Assembly (NCBI GenBank): GCA_009927445.1
Contig: RFMZ01000207.1
Span: 32,394 to 96,393 of the forward strand
Length of the DNA: 64,000 nucleotides
Direction: 5' to 3'
Source: Betaproteobacteria bacterium
GTDB taxonomy: Bacteria; Pseudomonadota; Gammaproteobacteria; Burkholderiales; Burkholderiaceae
The position numbers and the translations under genes are program-made. The notes beneath the pieces are model-generated. The model was given only the letters and a program-made list of their open reading frames with translations, was not told the DNA's origin and searched no databases. Of this stretch, positions 21,098 through 30,854 are shown in pieces. Numbering within the stretch: the first letter of the stretch is position 1; each line of letters begins with the position of its first letter.

Positions 21098-21801
21098 ACT
21101 GCCCGTCGCACCATCAACTCTTTAATTTTTCCAATGGCCTTAGTTGGATTTAAACCCTTTGGACAGACATCAACACAATTCATGATTGTATGACATCGAA
21201 ATAAGCGATACGGATCCTCTAGATTGTCAAGGCGCTCTGAAGTGACGTGGTCACGACTGTCTGCAATAAATCGGTAGGCTTGTAAAAGGCCGGCTGGGCC
21301 AACAAACTTATCTGGGTTCCACCAAAAAGAAGGGCAAGCCGTTGAGCAAGATGCACATAAAATACACTCGTACAAACCGTTCAACTCATCCCTTTCCTCG
21401 GGTGATTGCAAACGCTCCTTTTCTGGCGGAGGCGTGTCATTGACTAAATACGGCCGAATCGAATGGTACTGCTTAAAAAAGTTGGTCATATCAACAATCA
21501 AATCTCGCACAACCGGCAAGCCAGGCAATGGGCGCAGAGTAATTTTATTTGGGAGTGTGAGCATATTGGTAAGACATGCAAGACCATTTTTGCCATTGAT
21601 GTTCATGGCATCAGACCCACAAACACCCTCCCGACAGGAACGCCTAAAGGAGAGCGTTTCGTCTAATTTTTTTAGTTTCATTAAGACATCTAAAAGCATT
21701 CTCTCATCACCATCAAGCTCCAGCTCGTAAGTCTGCATCCGAGGCGCGGCATCTTTATCAGGATCGTAACGATAAACTTCAATAATTCGTGTTTGGCTCA
21801 T
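21094..21801 (-). CDS. sdhB: Succinate dehydrogenase iron-sulfur subunit
   Basis: SdhB relays electrons from the flavin to quinone through three Fe-S clusters. The 235-residue product has the [2Fe-2S] cysteines beginning at CREGVCGSD, then CILCASCSTACP and CHTIMNCVDVCPKGLNP for the [4Fe-4S] and [3Fe-4S] clusters. Length is standard and the gene lies 11 bases downstream of sdhA. Confidence 0.98.
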   Translation of the reverse strand: MSQTRIIEVYRYDPDKDAAPRMQTYELELDGDERMLLDVLMKLKKLDETLSFRRSCREGVCGSDAMNINGKNGLACLTNMLTLPNKITLRPLPGLPVVRDLIVDMTNFFKQYHSIRPYLVNDTPPPEKERLQSPEERDELNGLYECILCASCSTACPSFWWNPDKFVGPAGLLQAYRFIADSRDHVTSERLDNLEDPYRLFRCHTIMNCVDVCPKGLNPTKAIGKIKELMVRRAV

Positions 21802-21812
21802 TTTTTTTCCCT

Positions 21813-23591
21813 CTAGAATGTGCGTACTTTTGGCGGAATAGATTCGGCAGTCAATGGCTTGAGATTGACCGGCTTAAACTCCATTCGATTATTTTCTTTA
21901 AACCACAATGAGTGCTTTAACCAGTTCACATCATCACGTTCAGGACAGTCATCATGGGCATGCGCACCGCGACTTTCTTGACGTGTTGCGGCGGAGGTCA
22001 TCGTTGAATTGGCCGACTCCACTAAATTCGCTAACTCCAAGGCCTCAACCCGAGCTGTATTGAAAATCTTGGATTTATCCTTGAGATGGATATTCTGAGC
22101 CCGCTGGGTTAATTCAACCATCTGCCGAGCACCCTCGTCCATAATCTTTTGGGTTCTAAATACCCCACAATGCTTTTGCATGGTACTACGAATATCATTG
22201 GCCACATCCTGGGTATATTCACCCGAACTTGAATTATCCAGTTGCGCCAAACGTGCCAACGAATAGTCAGCAGCATCTGCTGGTAAGTCTTGATGATTTT
22301 TCTGTTTTAAAGCCGTAGCGACCACATGATTACCCGCCGCTCTCCCAAAAACTAATAAATCTAGTAAGGAATTGGTTCCTAAACGATTTGCGCCGTGCAC
22401 CGAAACACATGAACATTCACCCATAGCATAAAAACCATTGATAATTGCATTCGGATTGCCGTTTTTAGGAGCCACCACTTGCCCATAAATATTGGTTGGA
22501 ATACCACCCATTTGGTAGTGAATAGTCGGGACCACCGGAATTGGCTCTTTCGTAACGTCTGTATTGGCAAAATTAATCCCAATTTCGTAAACCGATGGCA
22601 GGCGTTTGTGAATCGTTTCGGCGCCAATGTGCGTTAAATCTAAAACTACATAATCTTTATTGGGGCCACAACCACGACCCTCTTTAATTTCTTGATCCAT
22701 ACAGCGAGATACAAAATCTCGAGGCGCTAAATCTTTGAGTGTCGGAGCATAACGTTCCATAAAACGCTCACCATCACCGTTTCTTAAAATCCCACCCTCG
22801 CCACGACACCCCTCTGTCAAAAGTACCCCTGCACCAGCAACTCCGGTCGGGTGAAATTGCCAAAACTCCATGTCCTCAAGGGGGATGCCAGCTCGCGCCG
22901 TCATGCCCATACCGTCCCCAGTATTAATAAACGCATTGGTCGAAGCTTGCCAAATCCTGCCAGCGCCGCCAGTAGCAAACATGGTACATTTCGCTTCTAG
23001 AATATGGATATCGCCCGTTTCCATTTCCATGGCAGTTACTCCAAGTACGTCGCCGGCCTGATTACGAATTAAATCTAGTGCCATCCACTCGACAAAGAAA
23101 TGAGTCTTAGCGCGCACATTGCGTTGGTACAAGGTGTGAAGCATGGCGTGCCCAGTCCGATCAGCCGCAGCACAAGCGCGTTGAACCGCTTTCTCGCCAT
23201 AGTTTGCAGTGTGACCACCAAAAGGACGCTGGTAAATCGTACCATCAGCATTGCGATCAAAAGGCATACCAAAGTGCTCTAATTCGTACACCACATTAGG
23301 GGCTTCTCGGCACATGAACTCAATTGCATCCTGATCGCCAAGCCAGTCAGACCCCTTAATCGTGTCATAAAAATGATAGTGCCAATTATCCTCACTCATA
23401 TTCCCCAATGAGGCACCGATACCGCCTTGGGCAGCAACAGTATGAGAACGCGTCGGAAATACTTTCGACAAGACCGCAACATTGAGACCAGCCTCAGCTA
23501 ATTGCAAGGAAGCTCTCATACCCGCACCGCCAGCCCCAACGATTACCACATCAAAACGCCGGCGTGGAATTGCCGATTTAATCGCAGCCAT
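21813..23591 (-). CDS. sdhA: Succinate dehydrogenase flavoprotein subunit
   Basis: SdhA oxidises succinate to fumarate with covalently bound FAD. The 592-residue product has the Rossmann GAGGAGMRASL near the N-terminus, SHTVAAQGGIGASLG with the FAD-linking histidine, and the active-site elements HPTGVAGAGVLLTEG and PTIHYQMGGIPTN. Its start is directly adjacent to the sdhD stop. All four subunits are intact, so complex II should be functional. Confidence 0.98.
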   Translation of the reverse strand: MAAIKSAIPRRRFDVVIVGAGGAGMRASLQLAEAGLNVAVLSKVFPTRSHTVAAQGGIGASLGNMSEDNWHYHFYDTIKGSDWLGDQDAIEFMCREAPNVVYELEHFGMPFDRNADGTIYQRPFGGHTANYGEKAVQRACAAADRTGHAMLHTLYQRNVRAKTHFFVEWMALDLIRNQAGDVLGVTAMEMETGDIHILEAKCTMFATGGAGRIWQASTNAFINTGDGMGMTARAGIPLEDMEFWQFHPTGVAGAGVLLTEGCRGEGGILRNGDGERFMERYAPTLKDLAPRDFVSRCMDQEIKEGRGCGPNKDYVVLDLTHIGAETIHKRLPSVYEIGINFANTDVTKEPIPVVPTIHYQMGGIPTNIYGQVVAPKNGNPNAIINGFYAMGECSCVSVHGANRLGTNSLLDLLVFGRAAGNHVVATALKQKNHQDLPADAADYSLARLAQLDNSSSGEYTQDVANDIRSTMQKHCGVFRTQKIMDEGARQMVELTQRAQNIHLKDKSKIFNTARVEALELANLVESANSTMTSAATRQESRGAHAHDDCPERDDVNWLKHSLWFKENNRMEFKPVNLKPLTAESIPPKVRTF

Positions 23592-23960
23592 TTAGACCCT
23601 CCAAAGAATTTGTGCACTATAGGCTAGGCAACCCACTAGCCATAAAACAGTGAGTGTTTGCAGAACTAGACGAACACCTGTCGCAGGAATATAGTCCATC
23701 CAGATGTCGCGAATACCAACCCAGGCATGGTAAAAAAGACTAAAGAAGGTCAAAAGTGTCAATATCTTCATGAATTGATTCGCGAAAAGACTTGACCAAC
23801 CCTCGTAGGAAGGATTTCCGAAAATAAAATAGACGACTAACAACAGCAAGGTATAGACCGCCATGATGACCGCGGTAACACGTTGCAGGAGCCACTCGGT
23901 CAGACCATAATGAGCCCCAACGACTAAACGCTTAGGCCCTATATTTGTTTTGACAGACAT
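23592..23960 (-). CDS. sdhD: Succinate dehydrogenase membrane anchor subunit
   Basis: A 122-residue three-helix membrane protein (helices near 28-48, 60-80 and 95-115) that with SdhC holds haem b and the quinone site. The segment FHAWVGIRDIWMDYI carries the typical histidine and the DxxxDY-like motif of SdhD. It lies between sdhC (9 bases) and sdhA (no gap). Confidence 0.95.
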   Translation of the reverse strand: MSVKTNIGPKRLVVGAHYGLTEWLLQRVTAVIMAVYTLLLLVVYFIFGNPSYEGWSSLFANQFMKILTLLTFFSLFYHAWVGIRDIWMDYIPATGVRLVLQTLTVLWLVGCLAYSAQILWRV

Positions 23961-23969
23961 AATCTTCCT

Positions 23970-24395
23970 CTAAAACAGATTAAATAATTTTGCGCCAAAG
24001 ACGGCAGTTAATGACAGACTGATAATAAATACGGTCATGGCGGATTTTTGGATTTGATGCTTTTCAATGCCCCGATGCAGATCGAGCATTAAAAAACGAA
24101 TCCCAGCACAAAAATGATGTAAAAAGGCCCATATCAAGCCAAGTAAAATGATCTTTACTAGGGGACTGCCAATTAACTCGGTAAAAGTTAAAAAGCTTAT
24201 TTCGGACGTAATACTTGAATCAAACAAATACAGCAAAAAAGGTAACATCAGAAATAAACCAGCACCGCTAACACGATGCAGAATTGAAAGCTTTCCAGCT
24301 AAGGGTAAACGATAGGATCCTAAGATTTGGCCAATACCGATATTCTTATATTCTGGTCGAGGTGGGCGTGCAATTGGTTGAACTGAATCAGACAT
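23970..24395 (-). CDS. sdhC: Succinate dehydrogenase cytochrome b556 subunit
   Basis: The 141-residue membrane subunit starts the sdhCDABE operon. It has the family segments RPPRPEYKNIGI (N-terminus), SILHRVSGAGLF with Ser/Arg of the quinone pocket, and FLHHFCAGIRFLMLD with the haem-ligating histidine region. Three hydrophobic helices are visible. AAGGAAG lies 4 bases before the ATG. The promoter must lie in the AT-rich gap upstream. Confidence 0.95.
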   Translation of the reverse strand: MSDSVQPIARPPRPEYKNIGIGQILGSYRLPLAGKLSILHRVSGAGLFLMLPFLLYLFDSSITSEISFLTFTELIGSPLVKIILLGLIWAFLHHFCAGIRFLMLDLHRGIEKHQIQKSAMTVFIISLSLTAVFGAKLFNLF

Positions 24396-24935
24396 GAAAC
24401 TTCCTTAAGGACTGTTGTGGTTGATGTAGTTTTATAAACAATTTGAGTAATGTACTGAATTAAATCACAGGTATTTGACAGTAAAAGCTGCTAAATAAAA
24501 TTAAACAACAGTGTAATTTTGTCATATTCTCAAAATTTCTGATTTTATTTTAAAAAAATCCTTATATATTATTGATTTATATATATTTTAGCACGACTCC
24601 TCAATTACGAAAAACCACCAAAATACCTTCTTAGCATGACTCACTCCTCCTATCTAGCACCATGAATTGAGCACATTACCGAAGCATTTGCTCTTCAAGA
24701 ATTAGCCTTTTCAAAGCTTTTTAAAGCATCGACTCAATTATTTTATAGAGGATAAAAATTCATAAAATCCGACTGACGTAGCCTTTGAGCAAATGATGAA
24801 TGTTAGAAAAAGAACAAGGTAAAATAATATTTGGCCAAATTTATCGAATTAGGATGACATATTCACTATCATTAGAATTCATTAGAGATCTTTTGATCAT
24901 TTTAAATCGCCCCACTATCAACTTAGGAGCCCCCC
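24396..24935. other. 540-base AT-rich intergenic region between divergent sdhC and mdh
   Basis: This gap should contain the promoters of the sdh operon (minus) and of mdh (plus). A TATAAA box on the minus strand at 24431-24436 has only a weak -35 match 17 bases upstream. Around 24560-24595 there is a very AT-rich, partly self-complementary stretch of alternating T and A. The only open frames are short and lack ribosome sites, so I call no gene. Many Burkholderiales have a GntR-type regulator gene here (recollection); it is absent. Confidence 0.6.
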
Positions 24936-25922
24936 ATGGGAAAATCACCACTTCGCATTGCCATTACCGGAGCCGCAGGTCAAATTGGCTATTCACTACT
25001 TTTTCGCATTGCCAATGGTGATATGCTCGGCAAGGATCAGCCAGTTATTTTGCAATTGCTTGAAATTCCTGATGAAAAAGCGCAAAACGCGCTCAAAGGC
25101 GTCATGATGGAACTCGACGACTGTGCTTTCCCGCTACTCCATCAGATGTCAGCTCATAGTGACCCAATGACAGCATTTAAAGATTTGGATTTTGCCGTGC
25201 TAGTTGGTGCAAGGCCCCGTGGCCCCGGTATGGAAAGAAAAGATCTCCTGTCAGCAAATGCCCAAATATTTACCGCTCAAGGCAAAGCCCTCAATGCGGT
25301 TGCTAAAAGAACAGTCAAAACACTTGTAGTTGGTAACCCAGCAAATACCAATGCTTATATCGCCATGAAATCTGCACCTGACTTACCGTCTAAAAACTTT
25401 ACAGCAATGCTTCGCCTTGACCATAACCGCGCATTGTCGCAATTAGCAACCAAAGCACAGGTTGCAGTCGCTGATATTGAAAAATTAGCAGTCTGGGGTA
25501 ACCATAGCCCAACTATGTACCCTGATTACCGGTTTGCAACAGTAAATGGCAAATCAATTCAAGAAATGATTGCTGACGAAGATTGGAATAAAAACACCTT
25601 CTTACCAACAGTTGGTAAACGCGGCGCAGCTATTATTGATGCCCGCGGCCTCTCATCGGCTGCTTCAGCAGCTAATGCAGCAATCGATCATATGCACGAT
25701 TGGCACCTCGGTACGAATGGTAAATGGGTTACGATGGGTATACCCTCTGATGGCTCGTATGGAATCCCAAAAGATACCATGTACGGCGTACCAGTGACCT
25801 GCGCAAATGGCGAGTATCACATTGTGGCTGGGCTTGAAATTGACGCTTTCTCGAGAGAAAGAATGGACTTTACGCTGAATGAACTTATGGAAGAGCGGGA
25901 CGGAGTAAAGCACCTCCTATAA
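24936..25922 (+). CDS. mdh: Malate dehydrogenase
   Basis: Mdh interconverts malate and oxaloacetate with NAD. The 328-residue product belongs to the larger, cytosolic-like MDH group common in betaproteobacteria. It has the NAD-binding [12 protein letters not shown], the catalytic RLDHNRA segment, the Arg of [15 protein letters not shown] and the active-site histidine in [16 protein letters not shown] lies about 7 bases upstream of the ATG. The CitE-like gene follows after 18 bases. Confidence 0.97.
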   Translation: MGKSPLRIAITGAAGQIGYSLLFRIANGDMLGKDQPVILQLLEIPDEKAQNALKGVMMELDDCAFPLLHQMSAHSDPMTAFKDLDFAVLVGARPRGPGMERKDLLSANAQIFTAQGKALNAVAKRTVKTLVVGNPANTNAYIAMKSAPDLPSKNFTAMLRLDHNRALSQLATKAQVAVADIEKLAVWGNHSPTMYPDYRFATVNGKSIQEMIADEDWNKNTFLPTVGKRGAAIIDARGLSSAASAANAAIDHMHDWHLGTNGKWVTMGIPSDGSYGIPKDTMYGVPVTCANGEYHIVAGLEIDAFSRERMDFTLNELMEERDGVKHLL

Positions 25923-25940
25923 CTGCCTAAACTAACTTTT

Positions 25941-26921
25941 ATGAGGCCATCGGAGGTTCTATTTGACGAGCAGGCGCCTTTGGCGCTTGCCGTTTGCGAC
26001 CATTACTGTGGCACAGAGCCTAGAATGCGCAAAGCTTTACAGCTGCAAAAAGAATTGGGGCCTTGCTTTGATATTACTTTTGACTGTGAAGATGGTGCAC
26101 CAATTGGACAAGAGTTGGCACATGCCCAATTGGTTTGCGAACTCCTGACTAGCCCTGAAAACCTCTATCAACAAGTGGGCGTAAGAGTGCATGATCCACT
26201 GAGCCCTTTTTTTGATTCGGATATCGATTGTATTATTCCGGGCGCTGGCCAGCGACTAGCCTACATCACTATTCCCAAAGTAAGCCATGCAATCCAAGTT
26301 AGTCAGCTAATCCAAAAAATTAATCACAAAGCAACGCAGTCCGGTATCTCTAAGCGCCTTCCAATCCATGTCCTCATCGAAACAAATGAGTCTCTTGCAG
26401 ATGTTTTTGCGATCGCAGCTCTGCCTCAAGTTGTCTGCCTGAGTTTTGGACTGATGGATTTTGTTTCTGGTTATTACGGGGCAATTCCTAGCAGTGCGAT
26501 GCATGTCGATCAGTTCAGTCACCCATTAACCCGTCGCGCAATGACTGAGATAGCTGTGGCATGCCATACCTTTGGCAAAACCCCAGCCCATAATGTGTGT
26601 ACTGAAACAAAGGATCTACATGTCGTAGAAACAGATACCTTGATGGCTAAAAATGCCTTTGCCTATACGCGTAAATGGAGTATTCACCCAAACCAAATTC
26701 CTGTCATTGTCAACGCGTTGGGACCAACAGATTCCGAAATCTTGCAATCTATAGCAATTTTAAGCCAAGCCATCGCTGCCAAGTGGGGACCAATTCAGCA
26801 TGAGGGTAAATTGCATGACCGGGCAAGTTATCGCTACTACTGGACAATTGCTCAAAGAGCCTATACACATGGAAAAATGCGTGCACAATTTGACCAACTC
26901 GGTTGGTTTAGGGAGAGTTAA
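25941..26921 (+). CDS. HpcH/HpaI aldolase / citrate lyase beta-like (CoA ester lyase) protein
   Basis: A 326-residue TIM-barrel protein of the CitE-like group. FDITFDCEDGAPIGQE supplies the acidic metal-binding cluster, and PIHVLIETNESLADVFAIA includes the second metal-ligand Glu. Family members cleave or form malyl-CoA- or citryl-CoA-type esters in the cytoplasm; the exact substrate is not evident. The position 18 bases after mdh suggests cotranscription and a role near C4 acid metabolism, as seen in other Burkholderiales. Too far from CitE of the citrate lyase complex to use that name. Confidence 0.85.
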   Translation: MRPSEVLFDEQAPLALAVCDHYCGTEPRMRKALQLQKELGPCFDITFDCEDGAPIGQELAHAQLVCELLTSPENLYQQVGVRVHDPLSPFFDSDIDCIIPGAGQRLAYITIPKVSHAIQVSQLIQKINHKATQSGISKRLPIHVLIETNESLADVFAIAALPQVVCLSFGLMDFVSGYYGAIPSSAMHVDQFSHPLTRRAMTEIAVACHTFGKTPAHNVCTETKDLHVVETDTLMAKNAFAYTRKWSIHPNQIPVIVNALGPTDSEILQSIAILSQAIAAKWGPIQHEGKLHDRASYRYYWTIAQRAYTHGKMRAQFDQLGWFRES

Positions 26922-26924
26922 TTG

Positions 26925-27401
26925 ATGAACACACGATCTTTTGAAACAATCTCCAAACTTTTTTTTAGGTCATTGGGCATTTTATTCAGCAGCATTTTTT
27001 TCTGGACGCAGGCTCCCCAAACTTTCGCGCAAAATAGCCCCTCACCCGCTACAGTCAAAAAACAAACTACCCACCCCAGCGCCAAGCAACCAACTGATGA
27101 TCAACAGTTTGAACAGCGAAAAATTTCTGAAGTACATCTTTGGACGTGCGAAAACCAAGTCAGTTTAAAAACAGCGCAATCCGAGAAGGGTTTGATGCTC
27201 TTGTGGAATAAAAAACTTTACCAGTTCTCGGAAGTTGATGCCCTCACAGGCGCTACAAAATTTATTGATCTAAAAAACCAACTCCATTGGCTTGTGATCC
27301 CAGAAAAAGCCATGTTATTGAACTCTAAATTAGGCCAACGCTTACTTGACCATTGCAAGAGTCCAGCGCACAGTAATCTCGTTAGCACATCCCCGCAATA
27401 G
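26925..27401 (+). CDS. Exported protein with possible MliC-like domain
   Basis: The 158-residue product has a signal peptide or N-terminal anchor (hydrophobic near residues 10-35, FAQ as possible cleavage site), then a Pro/Ser/Thr/Gln-rich linker. The C-terminal 75 residues have two cysteines about 70 apart and the spacing of the MliC/PliC lysozyme-inhibitor fold: WTCENQVSLK, LWNKKLYQF, TGATKFIDLKNQLHW, MLLNSKLGQRLLDHC. This is an eye alignment only. I chose the ATG 26925 over the TTG just before it; the gene starts 4 bases after the citE-like stop. Confidence 0.6.
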   Translation: MNTRSFETISKLFFRSLGILFSSIFFWTQAPQTFAQNSPSPATVKKQTTHPSAKQPTDDQQFEQRKISEVHLWTCENQVSLKTAQSEKGLMLLWNKKLYQFSEVDALTGATKFIDLKNQLHWLVIPEKAMLLNSKLGQRLLDHCKSPAHSNLVSTSPQ

Positions 27402-27445
27402 CAGGTATGCATGGCAAGCGAAGTGAAGATTCTTATTAAAGATTC

Positions 27446-28657
27446 TTAGTGAAACAATAATTGCTGTGCCGGGGTATCCAAAGGCATCTCTGCATGCACA
27501 ACTTCTGCAGATCGATTTGGAAATAAAGGTACGCCACAGTCCTCACAAGACTCCGGTGTAAATAGCATCGCATGCTTAAAGACATCAACCACCCCCGCCT
27601 CATGCAAAGTGTCGGCAATTAAACGGATCGTTGAATTACGCCCACTGCCTCCATCGATGTCCTCAGGATCAATCGACTCCCGATCATACAAAGGCCAGAC
27701 TACACCATAAATAATGTCGGGATGCCCTTTAATTGAAAATGATATCCTGAATTCGTCGGCAACTTCAGCGCCAAAAGCAGCTACAACACAAGATAATTCA
27801 GCAGGACTGAGTTCTAGCGTGGTCTCTAAATAATTAATGGCAGCCCTCAAACTTAAAGGCCGAATTCGCTTATCAGCCTCCCGACAATTGGTGAAGAAGG
27901 CGTCAGGTAACATCACTTCGAATTCACAACCAGGTAATAAACGCGCAAAGTTTGAATGTGTAGCCTGCTGCCATTGCTTGAGAACACTACTTCGTTCTAC
28001 TCGCACACCATCCTCAGCCTGCCACAAAAACATCGGCTGACCTAGCAAAGTAGTAATCGTGCAAATAATAAATCGGGGATCAGCCAGCACTGCAATTGTC
28101 TCAGGCATATTTTTTAATTCATAACGCAGATCCGATTGCTCAATTGCCGACTTTGCCATCTGCTCCAACAACTGCCGGGTTTGAATATGCGTTTGTGGAA
28201 TTTGATCAATACTATATAACCACGGCACAATACTCATCCGAGTTTTTTCACAAAACACAAACTCATTCAGATAATCAACAATTTGGGCTGCTTCCTCTTG
28301 CAGAATCGGACCCGATGGAATCGTATATTTAGTCTGGGCAATGATTGGAATGGCAATTAATAGGGCTTGATAGGTCTCATCTTGGTGTTGATAAATAATT
28401 GACTCAGAGCTCGTCTCTATAGCATCCGCTAATATTTCAAATGCGTCAGTCTGACTCTTAAATGTTAAATCTAAAGCCAAGTCTAAGACTGCTTGATGTT
28501 GACTATTCAGAAGACGATCCAAACGCTCAGTTAATTTTTTCTCCCAAAAGAAATCTTCCAACTGACTCCCCGAGGCGGAGAGAGATAAAACGTCCGCAAC
28601 GAGTTTCTCTACCTCTTGAGAGTTTCTGAGATGATGATGGATTCGCGTTTTTGCCAT
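27446..28657 (-). CDS. DUF2863-like conserved protein
   Basis: A 403-residue soluble protein with no signal peptide or membrane segment. The N-terminus (RNSQEVEKLVADVLSLSASGSQLEDFFWE) and overall layout recall the DUF2863 family, which is restricted to betaproteobacteria and has no known function; this is from memory. Near the C-terminus, CEDCGVPLFPN is a Cys-x2-Cys pair that could bind metal. It lies convergent with the exported protein gene and 23 bases downstream of yaaA. Confidence 0.6.
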   Translation of the reverse strand: MAKTRIHHHLRNSQEVEKLVADVLSLSASGSQLEDFFWEKKLTERLDRLLNSQHQAVLDLALDLTFKSQTDAFEILADAIETSSESIIYQHQDETYQALLIAIPIIAQTKYTIPSGPILQEEAAQIVDYLNEFVFCEKTRMSIVPWLYSIDQIPQTHIQTRQLLEQMAKSAIEQSDLRYELKNMPETIAVLADPRFIICTITTLLGQPMFLWQAEDGVRVERSSVLKQWQQATHSNFARLLPGCEFEVMLPDAFFTNCREADKRIRPLSLRAAINYLETTLELSPAELSCVVAAFGAEVADEFRISFSIKGHPDIIYGVVWPLYDRESIDPEDIDGGSGRNSTIRLIADTLHEAGVVDVFKHAMLFTPESCEDCGVPLFPNRSAEVVHAEMPLDTPAQQLLFH

Positions 28658-28680
28658 AAGAAAAAATATTAAAAGTTAAA

Positions 28681-29451
28681 CTAGTGTTTGCGCTGAAAAA
28701 CTGGCCGCTCAAGCGTTGACACTTGAGCGTTATATCGGTAACTCTCTGCTCGGAATGCCTTTAATTCGCTTGGGTTATCAATCTGATTTTCAAGCACAAA
28801 ACGCGTCATTAAGCCGCGAGCTCTTTTGGCATAAAAAGAAATAATTTTCATCTTGCCATCTTTTTCATCCTGAAATACCGGGGAGACAATTGGCTGAGAG
28901 AGCACCTTTGGGGATATCACCTTGAAATATTCATCAGAGGCTAAATTTAATAAAACCGGATTTTTATGGGTAGCTAACTCTCGCCCAATTTGCAAAGTAA
29001 TTTGATCTCCCCAAAAAGCATATAAATCCTTGCCCCTCGGAGTTATTAAAGAGGTCCCCATTTCTAACCGGTAAGCTTGCATTAAATCGAGGGGACGCAA
29101 AATTCCATATAAACCGGATAAAATCCGGAGGTGTTGCTGAGCATACTCCAAATCCTGCACTTGCAATGAACTGGCATCTAAACCCTCATAGACATCTCCA
29201 TTAAAAGCCAACAAGGCATGCTTACTGTTTTTTAAAGTAAATTTTTTAGACCAAGCTTCATAGCGTGTCATATTCAAAGCAACCAGCTTGTCTGACAAGG
29301 ACATCATCTGAGCAATCTCAACCGGTGAGCGCTTGCGTAATTCCGCAATCAAACTAGCAGATTCGGAAATAAAATTCGGTTGCGTAAACGCAATTGGTGG
29401 CGCAGGCGATTCAAAATCTAGCGTTTTAGCAGGAGATAAGACAATTAACAT
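28681..29451 (-). CDS. yaaA: Peroxide stress protein YaaA (DUF328)
   Basis: YaaA lowers free intracellular iron and limits DNA damage during hydrogen peroxide stress in E. coli and binds DNA. The 256-residue product has the family start MLIVLSPAKTLDFE, the central GDVYEGLDA, LSGLYGILRPLDLMQAYRLEM and the C-terminal ISFYAKRARGLM. Full length. In this window it precedes the DUF2863-like gene; an OxyR site is not visible. Confidence 0.96.
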   Translation of the reverse strand: MLIVLSPAKTLDFESPAPPIAFTQPNFISESASLIAELRKRSPVEIAQMMSLSDKLVALNMTRYEAWSKKFTLKNSKHALLAFNGDVYEGLDASSLQVQDLEYAQQHLRILSGLYGILRPLDLMQAYRLEMGTSLITPRGKDLYAFWGDQITLQIGRELATHKNPVLLNLASDEYFKVISPKVLSQPIVSPVFQDEKDGKMKIISFYAKRARGLMTRFVLENQIDNPSELKAFRAESYRYNAQVSTLERPVFQRKH

Positions 29452-29580
29452 AGTTTAATGATCACCCCTTATAAAGATGATTTACAGTTATACCAAGATT
29501 TATCAATTCTAAAGAATTTATTTGCCATCATTTAGTTTCTAGATCAGTTTACAATGAAGAATCATACCAAAGGAGTTCTT

Positions 29581-30798
29581 GTGGATTTTACCTATTCACC
29601 CAAAGTAATCGAGCTACGTGCCCGCTTATCAAATTTTATGGATGAACATATTTATCCCAATGAGCACCGGTTTTACGAAGAAGTTGCCCAGAATCGTCAA
29701 AAAGGTAACCCTTGGATACCTACCCAAAGCATCGCAAATCTTAAACCAAAAGCCCAAGTAGCAGGATTGTGGAACTTGTTCCTGCCAAAATCCACCAGAG
29801 CGCCGCAAGGACTTAGCAACCTCGAGTATGCCCCTCTTTGCGAAATGATGGGACGCTCGCATATTGCTCCGGAAGTTTTCAATTGCAATGCACCAGATAC
29901 AGGTAATATGGAAACCATTGAGCGATACGGTTCGGAAGAACAAAAAAAACAGTGGCTAGAACCGTTACTCGCTGGAGCAATTCGTTCAACATTTTTAATG
30001 ACAGAGCCTGAGGTAGCTTCCAGTGACGCTACCAATATTCAATGCAAAATTGCCAGAGATGGGGAAGAATACGTGATCAATGGCCATAAATGGTGGTCCT
30101 CAGGCGCTGGAGATCCGCGCTGCGCCGTTTATATTCTTATGGGAAAAACTAATCCAGACGCCCCAAAACATCAACAGCAATCGATGGTCCTGGTGCCTGC
30201 CAATGCACCAGGTATTACTGTGCACCGTCCCTTGACAATTTTTGGTTATGATGACGCCCCGCATGGACATATGGAAATCACTTTAAAAGATGTACGTGTC
30301 CCATGCTCTAATCTTCTTTTAGGCGAAGGTCGTGGCTTTGAGATTGCGCAAGGCCGACTCGGCCCAGGCAGGATTCACCACTGCATGCGCTCGATAGGAG
30401 CTGCTGAACGCGCCCTAGAGTCTATGTGTAAACGTCTTCAAAATCGCGTTGCTTTTGGTAAACCACTGGCAGAGCAAGGCGTCTGGCTAGAGCGTATCGC
30501 TGAGTCAAGATGTCTGATTGATCAAGCTAGACTTCTTACTCTCAAAGCCGCTGCAACCATGGATACCGATGGGAATAAAGTCGCTCGTAAAGAAATATCA
30601 ATGATTAAAGTTGTGGCACCTAATATGGCCCTCAAAATTATTGATTGGGCTATTCAGGCACATGGCGGTGCTGGAGTCAGTCAAGATTTTGAATTGGCAT
30701 ATCAATTCGCTTGGCAACGGATTCTTCGCATCGCCGACGGCCCAGATGAAGTCCACCACGCGGCAATTGCAAAGTTGGAACTCAAGCAATATCTTTAA
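29581..30798 (+). CDS. Acyl-CoA dehydrogenase family protein (ACAD10/11-like)
   Basis: A 405-residue flavoprotein that should introduce a 2,3 double bond into an acyl-CoA. The segments [15 protein letters not shown] and [11 protein letters not shown] bind FAD and substrate, and [13 protein letters not shown] near the C-terminus includes the likely catalytic base region. The sequence resembles the ACAD10/ACAD11 group with broad or long-chain substrates. I start at the GTG 29581 because AAGGAG lies 5 bases upstream; the ATG at 29554 has no ribosome site. It stands alone, divergent from yaaA. Confidence 0.88.
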   Translation: MDFTYSPKVIELRARLSNFMDEHIYPNEHRFYEEVAQNRQKGNPWIPTQSIANLKPKAQVAGLWNLFLPKSTRAPQGLSNLEYAPLCEMMGRSHIAPEVFNCNAPDTGNMETIERYGSEEQKKQWLEPLLAGAIRSTFLMTEPEVASSDATNIQCKIARDGEEYVINGHKWWSSGAGDPRCAVYILMGKTNPDAPKHQQQSMVLVPANAPGITVHRPLTIFGYDDAPHGHMEITLKDVRVPCSNLLLGEGRGFEIAQGRLGPGRIHHCMRSIGAAERALESMCKRLQNRVAFGKPLAEQGVWLERIAESRCLIDQARLLTLKAAATMDTDGNKVARKEISMIKVVAPNMALKIIDWAIQAHGGAGVSQDFELAYQFAWQRILRIADGPDEVHHAAIAKLELKQYL

Positions 30799-30854
30799 GC
30801 TAGTCTAAATGTTCCTGTTACTTCGCAACGATCTCTCGGTTCGAACTACGCATG

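Noticed and set aside
24800..25021. 73-codon open frame upstream of mdh
   Set aside because: It overlaps the mdh start in another frame, has no ribosome site and no recognisable protein sequence.
27426..27448. Repeated AAGATTCTTA as a terminator between convergent genes
   Set aside because: The copies are direct repeats, not an inverted pair, so no hairpin forms; the right copy includes the stop codon of the DUF2863-like gene.
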